A stretch of 18,018 bases of DNA from Candidatus Didemnitutus sp. (GTDB lineage Bacteria; Verrucomicrobiota; Verrucomicrobiia; Opitutales; Opitutaceae). This document shows positions 7,236 to 15,800 of the stretch, piece after piece. The notes under the pieces were generated by a model, which saw nothing but the letters and a program-made list of their open reading frames with translations, was not told where the DNA came from and did not search any database. The stretch is taken from NCBI GenBank assembly GCA_030682505.1, contig JAUXOH010000161.1, forward strand, positions 1 through 18,018, written 5' to 3'. How positions within the stretch are numbered: the stretch's first letter is position 1; each line of letters opens with the position of its first letter. A program made the position numbers and the translations under genes.

Positions 7236-8750
7236 ATGCCCACTCTGACTGAGAAAAAAACCGCCCGCCCCACCAGCCGCGCCCAGGGCCGCCCACTGCC
7301 CGAGCTCATCTTTGGCGATCTTTGGGAATTCGACCCGGCGCCGGAAACCGCCGATCCGAAGCTGAAGGCGCGCTACGATCTCTTCATCGGCGGCAAGTTT
7401 GTCGCGCCAGCGGCGGGTAAATATTTTCACTCCATCAATCCCGCCAACGAGCAGAAGATTGCCGAGATCGCCCAGGCAGGCGCGGCCGACGTCGACGCGG
7501 CCTATGCTGCGGCGAAAAAGGCCTTCGATACCACCTGGGGCCGCATGCCCGGTCGCGAACGAGCCAAATACATCTATCGCATCGCCCGGCTGCTGCAGGA
7601 TCGTGCCCGGGAATTTGCGGTCGCGGAGACGATCGACGGGGGCAAGCCGATCAAGGAATCACGCGATTTCGACGTGCCGATGGCGGCCGCGCATTTCTTT
7701 TATCATGCCGGCTGGGCCGACAAGCTCGACTACGTTGCGCCGGCTCGCAGCGTCGCACCGCTGGGGGTGGTCGGGCAGGTCATCCCGTGGAATTTTCCTC
7801 TCCTCATGCTCGCGTGGAAGCTCGCTCCCGCCCTCGCGATGGGGAATTGCATCGTCATCAAACCGGCGGAGACGACGTCGATCACCGCGCTCAAGTTGGC
7901 GGAGATTTTTCAGGACGCCGGACTGCCCCCGGGGGTCGTGAACATCGTCACGGGTTTTGGCGACACGGGCGCGGCGGTGATGGGGCACCCGACGGCGGCC
8001 AAGGTGGCGTTCACCGGCTCGACTGAAGTCGGCAAGATCATCATGCGTTCCCTCGCCGGCACGGACAAGAAGATGACCATGGAACTGGGCGGCAAGGCGG
8101 CGAACATCGTTTTCGACGACGCGCCAATTGATCAGGCCGTGGAAGGCGTGGTGAATGGCATTTTCTTCAACCAAGGCCACGTGTGCTGCGCCGGTTCGCG
8201 CTTGCTGGTTCACGAGCCGATCGCCGCGCAGTTTCTCGCGAAGCTCAAGACGCGCCTCCGCGTTCTGCGCGTTGGCGACCCGCTCGACAAGAATACCGAC
8301 GTCGGCGCGATCAATTCGAAGGAACAACTCGGCACCATCGAGCGCCTGGTCGGCATCGGCCTCAAGGAGGGGGCCGAAATGTTCCAGCACCCGTGCAAGT
8401 TGCCGACGAAGGGCTACTATTTCCGGCCGACGATTTTCTCCGGTGTTTCGATGAGCCACCGCATCGCGCGCGAGGAAATCTTCGGCCCGGTGCTCAGTGT
8501 GCTCACGTTCCGCACGCTCGATGAAGCCGTCGAAAAAGCGAACAACACCGCCTACGGACTCAGCGCGGGCGTTTGGACCGACAAGGGTTCCCGCATTCTC
8601 AAGATGTCGACCGAGCTCAAGGCCGGGGTGGTCTGGGCCAATACCTACAACAAATTTGACCCTACCTCGCCCTTTGGCGGTTACAAGGAGTCGGGCTTCG
8701 GTCGCGAGGGCGGTCGCCAGGGCCTGCTCGACTACTGCAAAACGGTGTGA
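7236..8750 (+). CDS. NAD(P)-dependent aldehyde dehydrogenase, likely the active half of a split ALDH16
   Basis: The enzyme is predicted to oxidise an aldehyde to a carboxylic acid or acyl product. The complete catalytic set is present: P-W-N186 (oxyanion-hole Asn), I-K209-P-A-E (cofactor binding), the F-T-G-S-T-E-V-G Rossmann turn, general base E283 in E-L-G-G-K, and nucleophile C317 in G-H-V-C-C-A-G-S-R. The E-to-C spacing of 34 equals that of human ALDH2 (E268-C302). The C-terminal block E-E-I-F-G-P-V-L and the S-P-F-G-G-Y-K-E-S-G-F ending are normal. The N-terminal leader, with L-I-F-G-D-L-W-E-F-D-P-A-P-E before the first strand, resembles the leader of ALDH16 proteins as I recall it. Next to deoC, acetaldehyde is the obvious substrate candidate (inference). 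The next gene starts one base after the stop. Confidence 0.93.
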   Translation: MPTLTEKKTARPTSRAQGRPLPELIFGDLWEFDPAPETADPKLKARYDLFIGGKFVAPAAGKYFHSINPANEQKIAEIAQAGAADVDAAYAAAKKAFDTTWGRMPGRERAKYIYRIARLLQDRAREFAVAETIDGGKPIKESRDFDVPMAAAHFFYHAGWADKLDYVAPARSVAPLGVVGQVIPWNFPLLMLAWKLAPALAMGNCIVIKPAETTSITALKLAEIFQDAGLPPGVVNIVTGFGDTGAAVMGHPTAAKVAFTGSTEVGKIIMRSLAGTDKKMTMELGGKAANIVFDDAPIDQAVEGVVNGIFFNQGHVCCAGSRLLVHEPIAAQFLAKLKTRLRVLRVGDPLDKNTDVGAINSKEQLGTIERLVGIGLKEGAEMFQHPCKLPTKGYYFRPTIFSGVSMSHRIAREEIFGPVLSVLTFRTLDEAVEKANNTAYGLSAGVWTDKGSRILKMSTELKAGVVWANTYNKFDPTSPFGGYKESGFGREGGRQGLLDYCKTV

Positions 8751-8751
8751 G

Positions 8752-9021
8752 ATGTCGCGTGCGTTTATTCCACCAGAAACCTGTCCGGTCTGCGGCGAAG
8801 CGGTGCCCCGCACGGCGAAGGCCTGCCCGGGCTGCGGCGCGGACGAACGCTCCGGGTGGGACGAGGAAACGGCGCTTTACGACGGACTTGATTTGCCTGC
8901 GTCCGCCTTTGAGAAGGTGCGCAGTCCCCCGTCGATGCCTGTTGGGCGCTCGCTCGCACCGTGGTTGATTGCCACTGCTGTTCTCCTTATCGCCGTTCTC
9001 CTTTTTCTCACCCTCCGTTAA
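8752..9021 (+). CDS. Small zinc-ribbon protein with a C-terminal membrane anchor
   Basis: This 89-residue protein has one treble-clef/zinc-ribbon pair, C11-P-V-C14 and C25-P-G-C28, separated by ten residues, as in double-knuckle zinc ribbons. An acidic middle section follows, and a single hydrophobic helix (about residues 68-87, L-A-P-W-L-I-A-T-A-V to the end) makes it a tail-anchored, cytoplasm-facing membrane protein. The ATG at 8752 lies one base after the ALDH stop, so translation is probably coupled. The longer frame opening earlier overlaps the ALDH gene and is not coding. The role is unknown; because of its position it may be an accessory to the ALDH or to the POT transporter that starts 11 bases downstream (inference). 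Confidence 0.8.
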   Translation: MSRAFIPPETCPVCGEAVPRTAKACPGCGADERSGWDEETALYDGLDLPASAFEKVRSPPSMPVGRSLAPWLIATAVLLIAVLLFLTLR

Positions 9022-9032
9022 CTCCCCTTAAC

Positions 9033-10391
9033 ATGGCCGACACCCCACTGCTCACTGCACCACTGAAAACCGACAAGATGCCGCCGGGCATCCCCTACAT
9101 CATCGGCAACGAAGCCGCGGAACGCTTCAGCTTCTACGGTATGCGCGCGATCCTCGTCGTGTTCATGACGCAATACTTGCGCGACAAGTCAGGCATGCTC
9201 TCGCCGATGAACGAAGCGGAGGCGAGCACGTGGTATCACCTCTTTCTGGCCTCGAATTATTTTTTCCCGATTTTCGGCGCGATCCTCGCGGATGCCTTCT
9301 TCGGCAAATACCGCACGATTTTCTGGCTCTCGCTCGTTTACTGCGTCGGCCATCTTGCTCTCGCGGTCGATGACACGCGGCTCGGACTCGGCATCGGTTT
9401 GTCGCTCATCGCCCTTGGTGCCGGTGGTATCAAGCCCTGCGTCTCGGCCAACGTCGGCGATCAATTCGGCGCCACCAACCAACATTTACTCTCCCGCGCT
9501 TTCGGTTGGTTCTATTTCTCGATCAACTTCGGGTCGTTTTTCTCCATCCTGCTCATTCCGTGGGTGCTGGAGAATCACAGTCCGAATCTCGCGTTCGGCA
9601 TCCCGGGCATCCTGATGTTGGTAGCGACGATTGTCTTCCGGGCGGGTCGTAAGAAGTTCGTGCACGTGCCACCGGCCGGAAAGGCATTTATCCGCGAGAA
9701 TTTCAATCGCGCGGGCTGGGCCGCCATCGGCCGAATCGGTATCATCTTCGTGTTTGTGGCGGTGTTTTGGTCGCTGTGGGATCAGAGTGGCGGACGCTGG
9801 GTGTTGCAGGCGTCGAAGATGGATCTGCACTTCGCCGGCATCACGTGGTTGCCGTCACAAATTCAGGCGGTGAACGCGATCATGATCTTGATCTTCATTC
9901 CGCTGTTCCAATACCTCATTTATCCGGCGATCAACGTCGTCTTCCCGCTTAATCCCCTGCGCAAAATCGGCCTCGGTATTTTTGTCTCCGGTGTCGCCTT
10001 TTTGGTCAGCGCGTGGATCGAATCCCAAATCGTTGCCGGTCTCATCCCGAACATCGGCTGGCAACTTCCCGCCTACGCGCTGTTGACTGCTTCCGAAGTC
10101 ATGGTGTCGATCACCGCGCTGGAGTTCGCCTACACGCAGGCACCCAAGCACATGAAATCCGTCATCATGTCGCTTTATCTGCTGTCAATCTCGGCGGGTA
10201 ACTTGATCACGGCGCTCGTCAATTACTTCATCCAGAATCCCGACGGCACGGTGAAGCTCACGGGCGCCGATTACTACTTGTTCTTCACGGCTCTCGCGAT
10301 CCTCGCGTCCGTCGCTTTCGCGTTTGTCGCGCGGAAATACAAAGAACAAACCCACCTGCAGGACGAAGCGTCCGAACCCGCGTCTGCTTAA
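9033..10391 (+). CDS. POT/PTR2-family proton-dependent transporter
   Basis: This is an inner-membrane symporter of the major facilitator superfamily, POT (PTR2) branch. POT members usually import di- or tripeptides with protons, and some take nitrate or other small molecules. The proton-coupling motif E27-x-x-E30-R31-F-S-F-Y-G36 is intact in the first helix. The second family signature appears as W-F-Y-F-S-I-N-F-G-S. Roughly a dozen hydrophobic segments follow. At 452 residues it is slightly shorter than the common 480-500. The frame extends 24 codons upstream into the zinc-ribbon gene, but the ATG at 9033 gives the expected short polar N-terminus before the motif. The substrate is not readable; the position inside a deoC/ALDH operon is unusual and could mean import of a nucleoside- or peptide-linked substrate (speculative). 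Confidence 0.92.
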   Translation: MADTPLLTAPLKTDKMPPGIPYIIGNEAAERFSFYGMRAILVVFMTQYLRDKSGMLSPMNEAEASTWYHLFLASNYFFPIFGAILADAFFGKYRTIFWLSLVYCVGHLALAVDDTRLGLGIGLSLIALGAGGIKPCVSANVGDQFGATNQHLLSRAFGWFYFSINFGSFFSILLIPWVLENHSPNLAFGIPGILMLVATIVFRAGRKKFVHVPPAGKAFIRENFNRAGWAAIGRIGIIFVFVAVFWSLWDQSGGRWVLQASKMDLHFAGITWLPSQIQAVNAIMILIFIPLFQYLIYPAINVVFPLNPLRKIGLGIFVSGVAFLVSAWIESQIVAGLIPNIGWQLPAYALLTASEVMVSITALEFAYTQAPKHMKSVIMSLYLLSISAGNLITALVNYFIQNPDGTVKLTGADYYLFFTALAILASVAFAFVARKYKEQTHLQDEASEPASA

Positions 10392-10407
10392 TTCAACCTG
10401 ATTTGCC

Positions 10408-11274
10408 ATGACCCGTTTGCCCGTTACCAAAACGCCCAAAGTCTATGTTGGTGGTGCCTTCATCCGCTCCGAAAGCGGGCGCACGTTTCCGATCCAGGAT
10501 GCCGCCGGCGAGTTCTTCGCCAACATCCCGCAGTGCACGCGCAAGGATCTGCGCAACGCCGTCGAGGCCGCCGCCAAGGCCGGTCCGGGTTGGGCCAAGC
10601 GCACCGCCTACAATCGCGGCCAGATCATCTACCGCCTCGGCGAGATGATCGAGGCGCGCCAGGCGGACATGATCGATGCCCTCCGGGTGGGCGGAGCGAC
10701 GAAGGTCGGCGCGGCGAAGGAAGTCGCGGCGACCATTGATCGCCTCATCTACTACGCGGGCTGGGCCGACAAGTATGAGCAGGTGCTGGGCAACGTGAAC
10801 CCGGTCGCCTCGCCGCACTTCAATTTCACGGTCACCGAGCCGATGGGCATCATCGGGCTCCTGGCGCCCGACGAGGCGCCCCTGCTTGCGCTCGTTTCGT
10901 TGTTCGCGCCGGCCATCACGAGCGGCAATACCGTGGTGGCGCTCGCTTCGTCAACGCAGCCTTACCCGGCCATCGTGCTCGGGGAGATGCTTGCCACCAG
11001 CGACCTGCCCGGCGGCGTGGTGAATCTGCTCACGGGTTTCCGGAAGGAGATCGTGCCGACCTTCGCCACCCACACGCACCTGCGCGCGGTTGCGGGCGTG
11101 GCCAACGCCGACGAGCGCAAGACGCTCAAGCTCGGCGCGGCGGACAGTGTGAAGCGCGTCAAGTTGCAGAAGGCCGAGGAGAAGATCGATTGGTTCTCGG
11201 CGAAAGCGGAGAGCCTCTACGAGATCCGCGACTTCGTGGAATTCAAGACCACCTGGCACCCGATCGGAGCGTAG
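10408..11274 (+). CDS. Truncated, catalytically dead aldehyde dehydrogenase-like protein (ALDH16 second-domain type)
   Basis: The 288 residues align with the N-terminal and cofactor-binding part of aldehyde dehydrogenases but stop before the catalytic cysteine. The usual P-W-N is replaced by P154-D-E156, the K-P-A-E cofactor motif by L179-A-S-S182, and the F-T-G-S turn is missing, so no dehydrogenase activity is expected. What remains is well ordered: a V-G-G-A-F-I strand, the Y-Y-A-G-W-A-D-K segment shared with the full ALDH upstream, and G-G-V-V-N-L-L-T-G-F. In ALDH16 proteins a second, cysteine-less ALDH domain of about this size follows the active one. The sum 504 + 288 residues is close to the roughly 800 of human ALDH16A1 (known). 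It may act as a structural partner of the upstream ALDH (inference). A decayed pseudogene is the alternative, but the frame is clean. Confidence 0.85.
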   Translation: MTRLPVTKTPKVYVGGAFIRSESGRTFPIQDAAGEFFANIPQCTRKDLRNAVEAAAKAGPGWAKRTAYNRGQIIYRLGEMIEARQADMIDALRVGGATKVGAAKEVAATIDRLIYYAGWADKYEQVLGNVNPVASPHFNFTVTEPMGIIGLLAPDEAPLLALVSLFAPAITSGNTVVALASSTQPYPAIVLGEMLATSDLPGGVVNLLTGFRKEIVPTFATHTHLRAVAGVANADERKTLKLGAADSVKRVKLQKAEEKIDWFSAKAESLYEIRDFVEFKTTWHPIGA

Positions 11275-11281
11275 TATTCGG

Positions 11282-11950
11282 TTAATTTTCCAATTCAAGA
11301 ATCTGACCTTCCAAATCCTGCCAGAAGGTCTCCAGGGCTGTCGCCAAGTATAGGGGCTTAAGACATAGGGAAGTTTCTTCTACAAAGCACTCTCCGTGCA
11401 TCTGCATCTGCGTCAGCACGGCCATCGACTCGTTTCGCAGAATGGTTCCTTCTGCCGGGAGGTGGATGAACTCAGGCAGCTCGCCTAAAGCCACTTTTTC
11501 AATAAAGGTAGCCGGGTAGTCGCTGCCGACGTTATCCTCTTTTCGGAGCGAAAATATCGGCGCGAAAACATGCGAGTTGGGGTTGGGCTTTGCGCCGGCT
11601 CCGGAATAGCCCAGCGCCAGTCTGCGTGTGTCTACGCCCTCCCTGAGAACAAGGATAGCGGGGCGGCGTTTGACTTTCTTCACCAGTAGCTCTTCGCCCA
11701 TCTTGAGTTTCAGCTCCGGGATGGGCATGTGGTGGAACAGATCAGATGAATCCCCCAGCGTGTTGATGGATTTCTTTTCGATCCGGAAGCTGGCGTTGGC
11801 GATCTCCGTGGTCCGATCCCAACGACCAATGCGGACTACATGATAATCCTGCATGGTTCCATAGGCGGGAATCCAGAATACCTGTCCAGGCACGTGCCGG
11901 CCTCTTTCGGCTGGGCTCAACTGACGATAAATGTCGGCAAGCTCGGCCAT
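11282..11950 (-). CDS. Unknown protein paired with a Panacea-like gene; faintly MazF/PemK-like
   Basis: I cannot place this 222-residue protein in a family with certainty. Seen: an early strand P-G-Q-V-F-W-I-P-A-Y, a central K-R-R-P-A-I-L-V-L strand (about residues 94-102), then S-H-V-F-A-P-I-F-S, and later I-L-R-N-E-S-M-A-V-L-T-Q-M-Q-M. This order (G-x-V-x-W start, R-P-A-x-V-L, P-I-x-S, then S-x-x-x-x-x-Q) is reminiscent of the MazF/PemK SH3-like ribonuclease fold, but the protein is about twice the usual length and the match is weak. No signal peptide or membrane helix is present. It starts 6 bases after the Panacea-like gene and is the last gene of the four-gene operon. By position it would be the toxin-like partner (inference). 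G+C at its 3' end is near 46%, well below the host genes. Confidence 0.6.
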   Translation of the reverse strand: MAELADIYRQLSPAERGRHVPGQVFWIPAYGTMQDYHVVRIGRWDRTTEIANASFRIEKKSINTLGDSSDLFHHMPIPELKLKMGEELLVKKVKRRPAILVLREGVDTRRLALGYSGAGAKPNPNSHVFAPIFSLRKEDNVGSDYPATFIEKVALGELPEFIHLPAEGTILRNESMAVLTQMQMHGECFVEETSLCLKPLYLATALETFWQDLEGQILELEN

Positions 11951-11956
11951 AACTGA

Positions 11957-12670
11957 TCAAGCGGGACTCGCGCCCAGATCCTCCAGCACACTACGACTCA
12001 TGTGGCCGCGGAGCGCCGGAACCGGCTCAGCAGAATGGGATTCCACAGCCAGCATCTGCAACGCGGTGCGATAATCGGGGGTTTCACGAAAACGCTGCCG
12101 CTCGAGGGCCTGTTGGCGCAATTTGCCGGCCTTGGCCTGCATCGCGACCATTTTCTCTTGGATCCCGGTGGCTAGGGCAAACTGGGGCGGTTTCACCTTC
12201 GCTGGGGCGAATTCAGGCAGGGACTGGTCGACCGGCACGACCTTGAAGTCCAAAATATCCCCGCGCTTGGCGTTTAGCATTGGCTCGGTCTGACTGTAGG
12301 CAAACTCGACCACAACCATAGGCTCGTGGTCTTTGAAAAACGTCACGATGCGCTTGATGATGCCTTCCAACGTCAGACCTAGGCTGCCCGGTTCTTCGAC
12401 ACGCACATATTGCAGGACCGGTTCCTCTTCCTCGCGCCAGGAAAACCCCAACGTGCTGGAAAGATCCGCCATGCATTCCTCGGCGGCTGGGCTCCATGGA
12501 CCATAATGGTGGAAGAGCCATTCGATGTCGGTCGCCTTGCGGCCTTTCAGCCGCCAATGGCAATAATCCACCAGATAGAGATACTTGGTGAACTGCACTT
12601 TGCCCGGCTTGTGCTCATGCTCCAAGCAGCGGGCAAACAGAGTGGCGGCAATTTCCTGGCGGGATGGCAT
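11957..12670 (-). CDS. Panacea/SocA-like (DUF4065-type) protein, possible antitoxin
   Basis: The N-terminal 140 residues resemble the Panacea (SocA-like, DUF4065) fold: a helix F-T-K-Y-L-Y-L-V-D-Y-C-H-W, then W-L-F-H-H-Y-G-P-W-S and A-A-E-E-C-M-A-D-L. These correspond to the family's helix-plus-Y-G-P core. Panacea proteins are antitoxins paired with very varied toxins, and SocA is a ClpXP adaptor-antitoxin (known). After about residue 150 comes a family-foreign extension: a proline-containing linker, a charged helix around K-M-V-A-M-Q-A-K-A-G-K-L-R-Q-Q and a variable tail. The ATG at 12670 shares one base with the stop of the preceding 51-codon ORF (TGATG). A TTG two codons upstream is also in frame. 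There is no Shine-Dalgarno sequence, which fits translational coupling. Length is 237 residues. Confidence 0.7.
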   Translation of the reverse strand: MPSRQEIAATLFARCLEHEHKPGKVQFTKYLYLVDYCHWRLKGRKATDIEWLFHHYGPWSPAAEECMADLSSTLGFSWREEEEPVLQYVRVEEPGSLGLTLEGIIKRIVTFFKDHEPMVVVEFAYSQTEPMLNAKRGDILDFKVVPVDQSLPEFAPAKVKPPQFALATGIQEKMVAMQAKAGKLRQQALERQRFRETPDYRTALQMLAVESHSAEPVPALRGHMSRSVLEDLGASPA

Positions 12671-12825
12671 CAGCAAAGGGAATCGACCACTTTACGTGCC
12701 AAGTGAAGCAAGTCGAGTGCAGGCTCAAACTCTGACCGGAACAACATCGGGAAGGGTTGAAGACAGAATGGGGGCTGTGGGATTGGCGGCAATACCGAAG
12801 GTAGCTGATGATTCGGTAATTGCAT
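12670..12825 (-). CDS. 51-codon ORF bridging the helicase and Panacea-like genes
   Basis: The ATG (12825-12823) shares its A with the helicase stop TGA, and the stop TGA (12672-12670) shares its A with the Panacea-gene ATG, so both junctions read TGATG. The ORF fills the otherwise non-coding 154-base gap exactly, which is hard to explain by chance. The first half of the peptide is proline-rich (residues 4-26, with P-P-I-P-Q-P-P). The second half is a plausible amphipathic helix, E-F-E-P-A-L-D-L-L-H-L-A-R-K-V-V-D. It has no signal peptide or transmembrane helix. It matches no family I know. It may be a real small partner protein, or an ORF kept open to carry ribosomes from the helicase to the downstream pair. 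Confidence 0.55.
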   Translation of the reverse strand: MQLPNHQLPSVLPPIPQPPFCLQPFPMLFRSEFEPALDLLHLARKVVDSLC

Positions 12826-15800
12826 CAGATAGCCGAGGGAGACTGTAGAAAATCCGGCCAGTTGGTCCACCCTTTGTCTTTATAGTAGGCCGCCGGATTG
12901 CTGGGAATGTCTCTCGGTCGATTTCCGGAAATTTTGCTCCATGCAAACCATTCCTTGCCTGTTTTGAAGCCGAGACCACGCACGAAAAGACACGCAGATT
13001 TGAAAGACCGAAAGGTATGATCGGAAGGCGCGATATTGCCAGTGCCGAGCCAATCACCCCATCCAAGCCAAAGCCCTCGGTAAACATTTCGAGGGCTTTT
13101 CGGAATATCTGGGGGCAAAGGCGGCTTGTCGGGAAAATCACCTTTTAGATAACGCGGCCACTCAAGCGAGCCAGTGAGATGCAGAGCGTGGACAAATGCG
13201 CGTGCCGATTCATAGTTACGAAACTCACGTGGTTTACGCGTGCGTTTGGTTTCAGGGATTTCTGCTCCCAGCCAGTCACTCCACCCGACCCACCCTTTGG
13301 TTGCGTAAGTCCGATCCGGCTGGCGCGGAATACGTGGTGGCAGGGCATGTGCATCATTTGCGAGCGCGATCCAAGCGCGTCGAGAAGTGAGCCCTAGTGA
13401 TCTGGCTATCTCGCGAGCTTTGGTGAAAGACAGGTAGTTGCGAACAGTAGTGCCAATCATGCCATGACCGAGCCAATCACCCCAGCTTACCCAGCCACTG
13501 TTTGCGTATGCTTTCCAAGGCGATGCTGGAATGTCATCTGGCTTCGCAGGCAGATTCGGGCGTTCGCCACGACAGTATGCCTTCCAGTGCTGCTGACCCG
13601 GTATCTTTAGTGACCGGGCAAACTCCCTGGCTTCCTCGAATGGGCGCCATGGCGTGCGTATATCTTCATAACCAAGCCAATCGGCCCAACCCGACCATTG
13701 GCCAGCGTATGCTTTGCATCGTTCAGGTGTTGCCGGAATGTCCGTTGGCAATGGAAGTTTCCCGGCTAACTGACCGGAACAATATGGATACCACTCATCT
13801 GAGCTTTTTAGCCCCAAGCTTCGGGTGAAAGAACGGGCGTCGGCAAATGGGCGAAACTGTTTTTGCTTTGTTCCGATAGCACCAGTTCCAAAGAAGGCAC
13901 CCCACGTCGTCCAGCCTCGGTTTAGATAGGATTTATCTGGGTTTTTCGGCACATCGGCCGGCCAACTATCGCCGAGTGCCGTGATCAACCTGCGCCATTG
14001 TTTCTGGCTCTTCACTAACCGTTCACTCGCAAAAGCAGATGCACCCCCATAACTGCGATACGCCAGTTTTGCCACGGACTTCCAGCATTGGACTTCAATC
14101 TGGCGTGCAAAGTCCGCTGCACTAACACCGAGAGGCATGATGATTCGGCCAAAATCGAAAGTGACCAGCCTGCTAACCTCAGGTGTGCGTCCTTCCGCAG
14201 TAGCGCGGAACCATTCTATGATACGCTCGTCGTGCGTGGCTAGCGCTCGGAGGACGAAGAGCACGAATTTGAAAGCGCTACTCTCCGCGATCGCTTCGAG
14301 TGTGACGCCGTCTTTCACGACAAGGGGCAGCAGGATGTAGCCCATCGTCTTGCCGGACGACGGATCAAGGCGCAGGGCACGGCCGGCGGCTTGCACGATC
14401 TCGATGGTGCTGCCCTTGGGGTCGGCGAAGAAGACGCAGTCGATGCTCGGCACGTCCACACCTTCGGTCAGGCAGCGGGCGTTGGTCACCAGTGAAGGTG
14501 CGGTGGCGAGAAAGGAGGTGAGTTCACGCTGGCGGGCGGCGCTGCCCATGCCGCCGTTGACGTGATGCGATGAGATCGGCTTCTCGGCCGGTAGAGCGGC
14601 ATTGAGTCGGGCACAGAGGTCGCGAAATTGTTTCGCCCGGGCGATGCTGCTGTGGAAGGAGACGGTGTGCTGCACCCCATGCTCCACAGTCGCCCGGCGG
14701 AGAGCGACGAGACTCGCCAGGGCTTGGGCCGTGACTCCGTCCAAGCCTTCGGTGCCGAGGTCGAGCCAGCGATTGGCTTCGACCAACCGGGCGACTTCCG
14801 ACTCGCGCACGCCGATGGTAAGGATGCGGTAGTCGCTTAGGATCGGCGGCGTCGCTGCGATTGCGGCCTTGAAGCTGAGTAACTCAAAGGTTCCGCCGTA
14901 GAGCGCCGGGTCGTCCATCGAAACGACGTCATCGGATGAACCTTGGAAGCGTCTCTCCGTGGCCGTCATGAACAACCGGCGGGGAAGCGGGATTTTTTCA
15001 TCGAACAAGAGATGGGCGAAACTCTTGGCCTTCTGTCCCGTTGTGCGGTGGGCCTCGTCGAGCACGGCGAAATCGAAGGAGAAGCCGGCGGCCTTCGCTG
15101 CCGCGGCTAGCACGGGCGAACTCTGATAAGTCGTTATGACCACGATTTGTCCGGATTGGCCACGTAGGGCGCTGAGGTGCCGGGCAAGTGCTTCCGGATG
15201 GGTGTCGCAGGGGATGCCTAGCTCGTGCACATGGGCGACCAGCTCGGCTTTCTCCGTCTTGGCGGCATCGTGGTCGCTACAAACGCAGAGCCAGTCGGCC
15301 GGTTCGTCCCGGGCCAGTGCTTCGTGCATCCAAGTTTCAAGAGTTTGGCGGATCAGAGCGATGCTGGGAACCGCGATCAGCACCCGTTTCGCCTCGAGTT
15401 TTTGAGCTATCCAGCACGCGGTCAGGCTTTTCCCGGAACCACACGGACTGATGAGCTTGCCGCGCGTTTCTCCCTTGTCGTGATAGTGCACAATGGCCGA
15501 AGCAATGGCGCGCTCCTGATGGGGCTGTGGCACCCGGGCTTTCGGGCGGGCGGGGAGCGATCCGGTGGCAATGGTCTCCTGCAGCGAACTGAAGAATTCC
15601 GGACCGAGTCCGCTCCAGACATCGTTGGTGAGGTCACCGAGGTTTGGCAGGCCCGTGAGAATGCCGGGAATGCGGGACGTCGTCGTGCAAACAAGTCCGT
15701 AGCTGATGTCCCGGCAGACGGTGAACGCCAGCGAGGTAAATGTCGCCAGCTCGCGATGGGTCAGTGCAGCTTCTGTATCGGTGCGATATTTGGCCTGGAT

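Noticed and set aside
10408..11274. Short ALDH-like gene as a frameshifted or truncated pseudogene
   Set aside because: No ALDH remnant follows the stop, the frame is clean, and the size and lost motifs match the inactive second domain of ALDH16 proteins.
12670..12870. A 66-codon form of the bridging ORF starting inside the helicase gene
   Set aside because: The extra 15 codons overlap helicase coding sequence. The ATG on the helicase stop codon gives the cleaner coupled start.
12846..13928. DNA-level tandem repeat or CRISPR-like array
   Set aside because: The units are about 200-220 bp, diverged in DNA sequence and conserved only as protein motifs inside an open reading frame.
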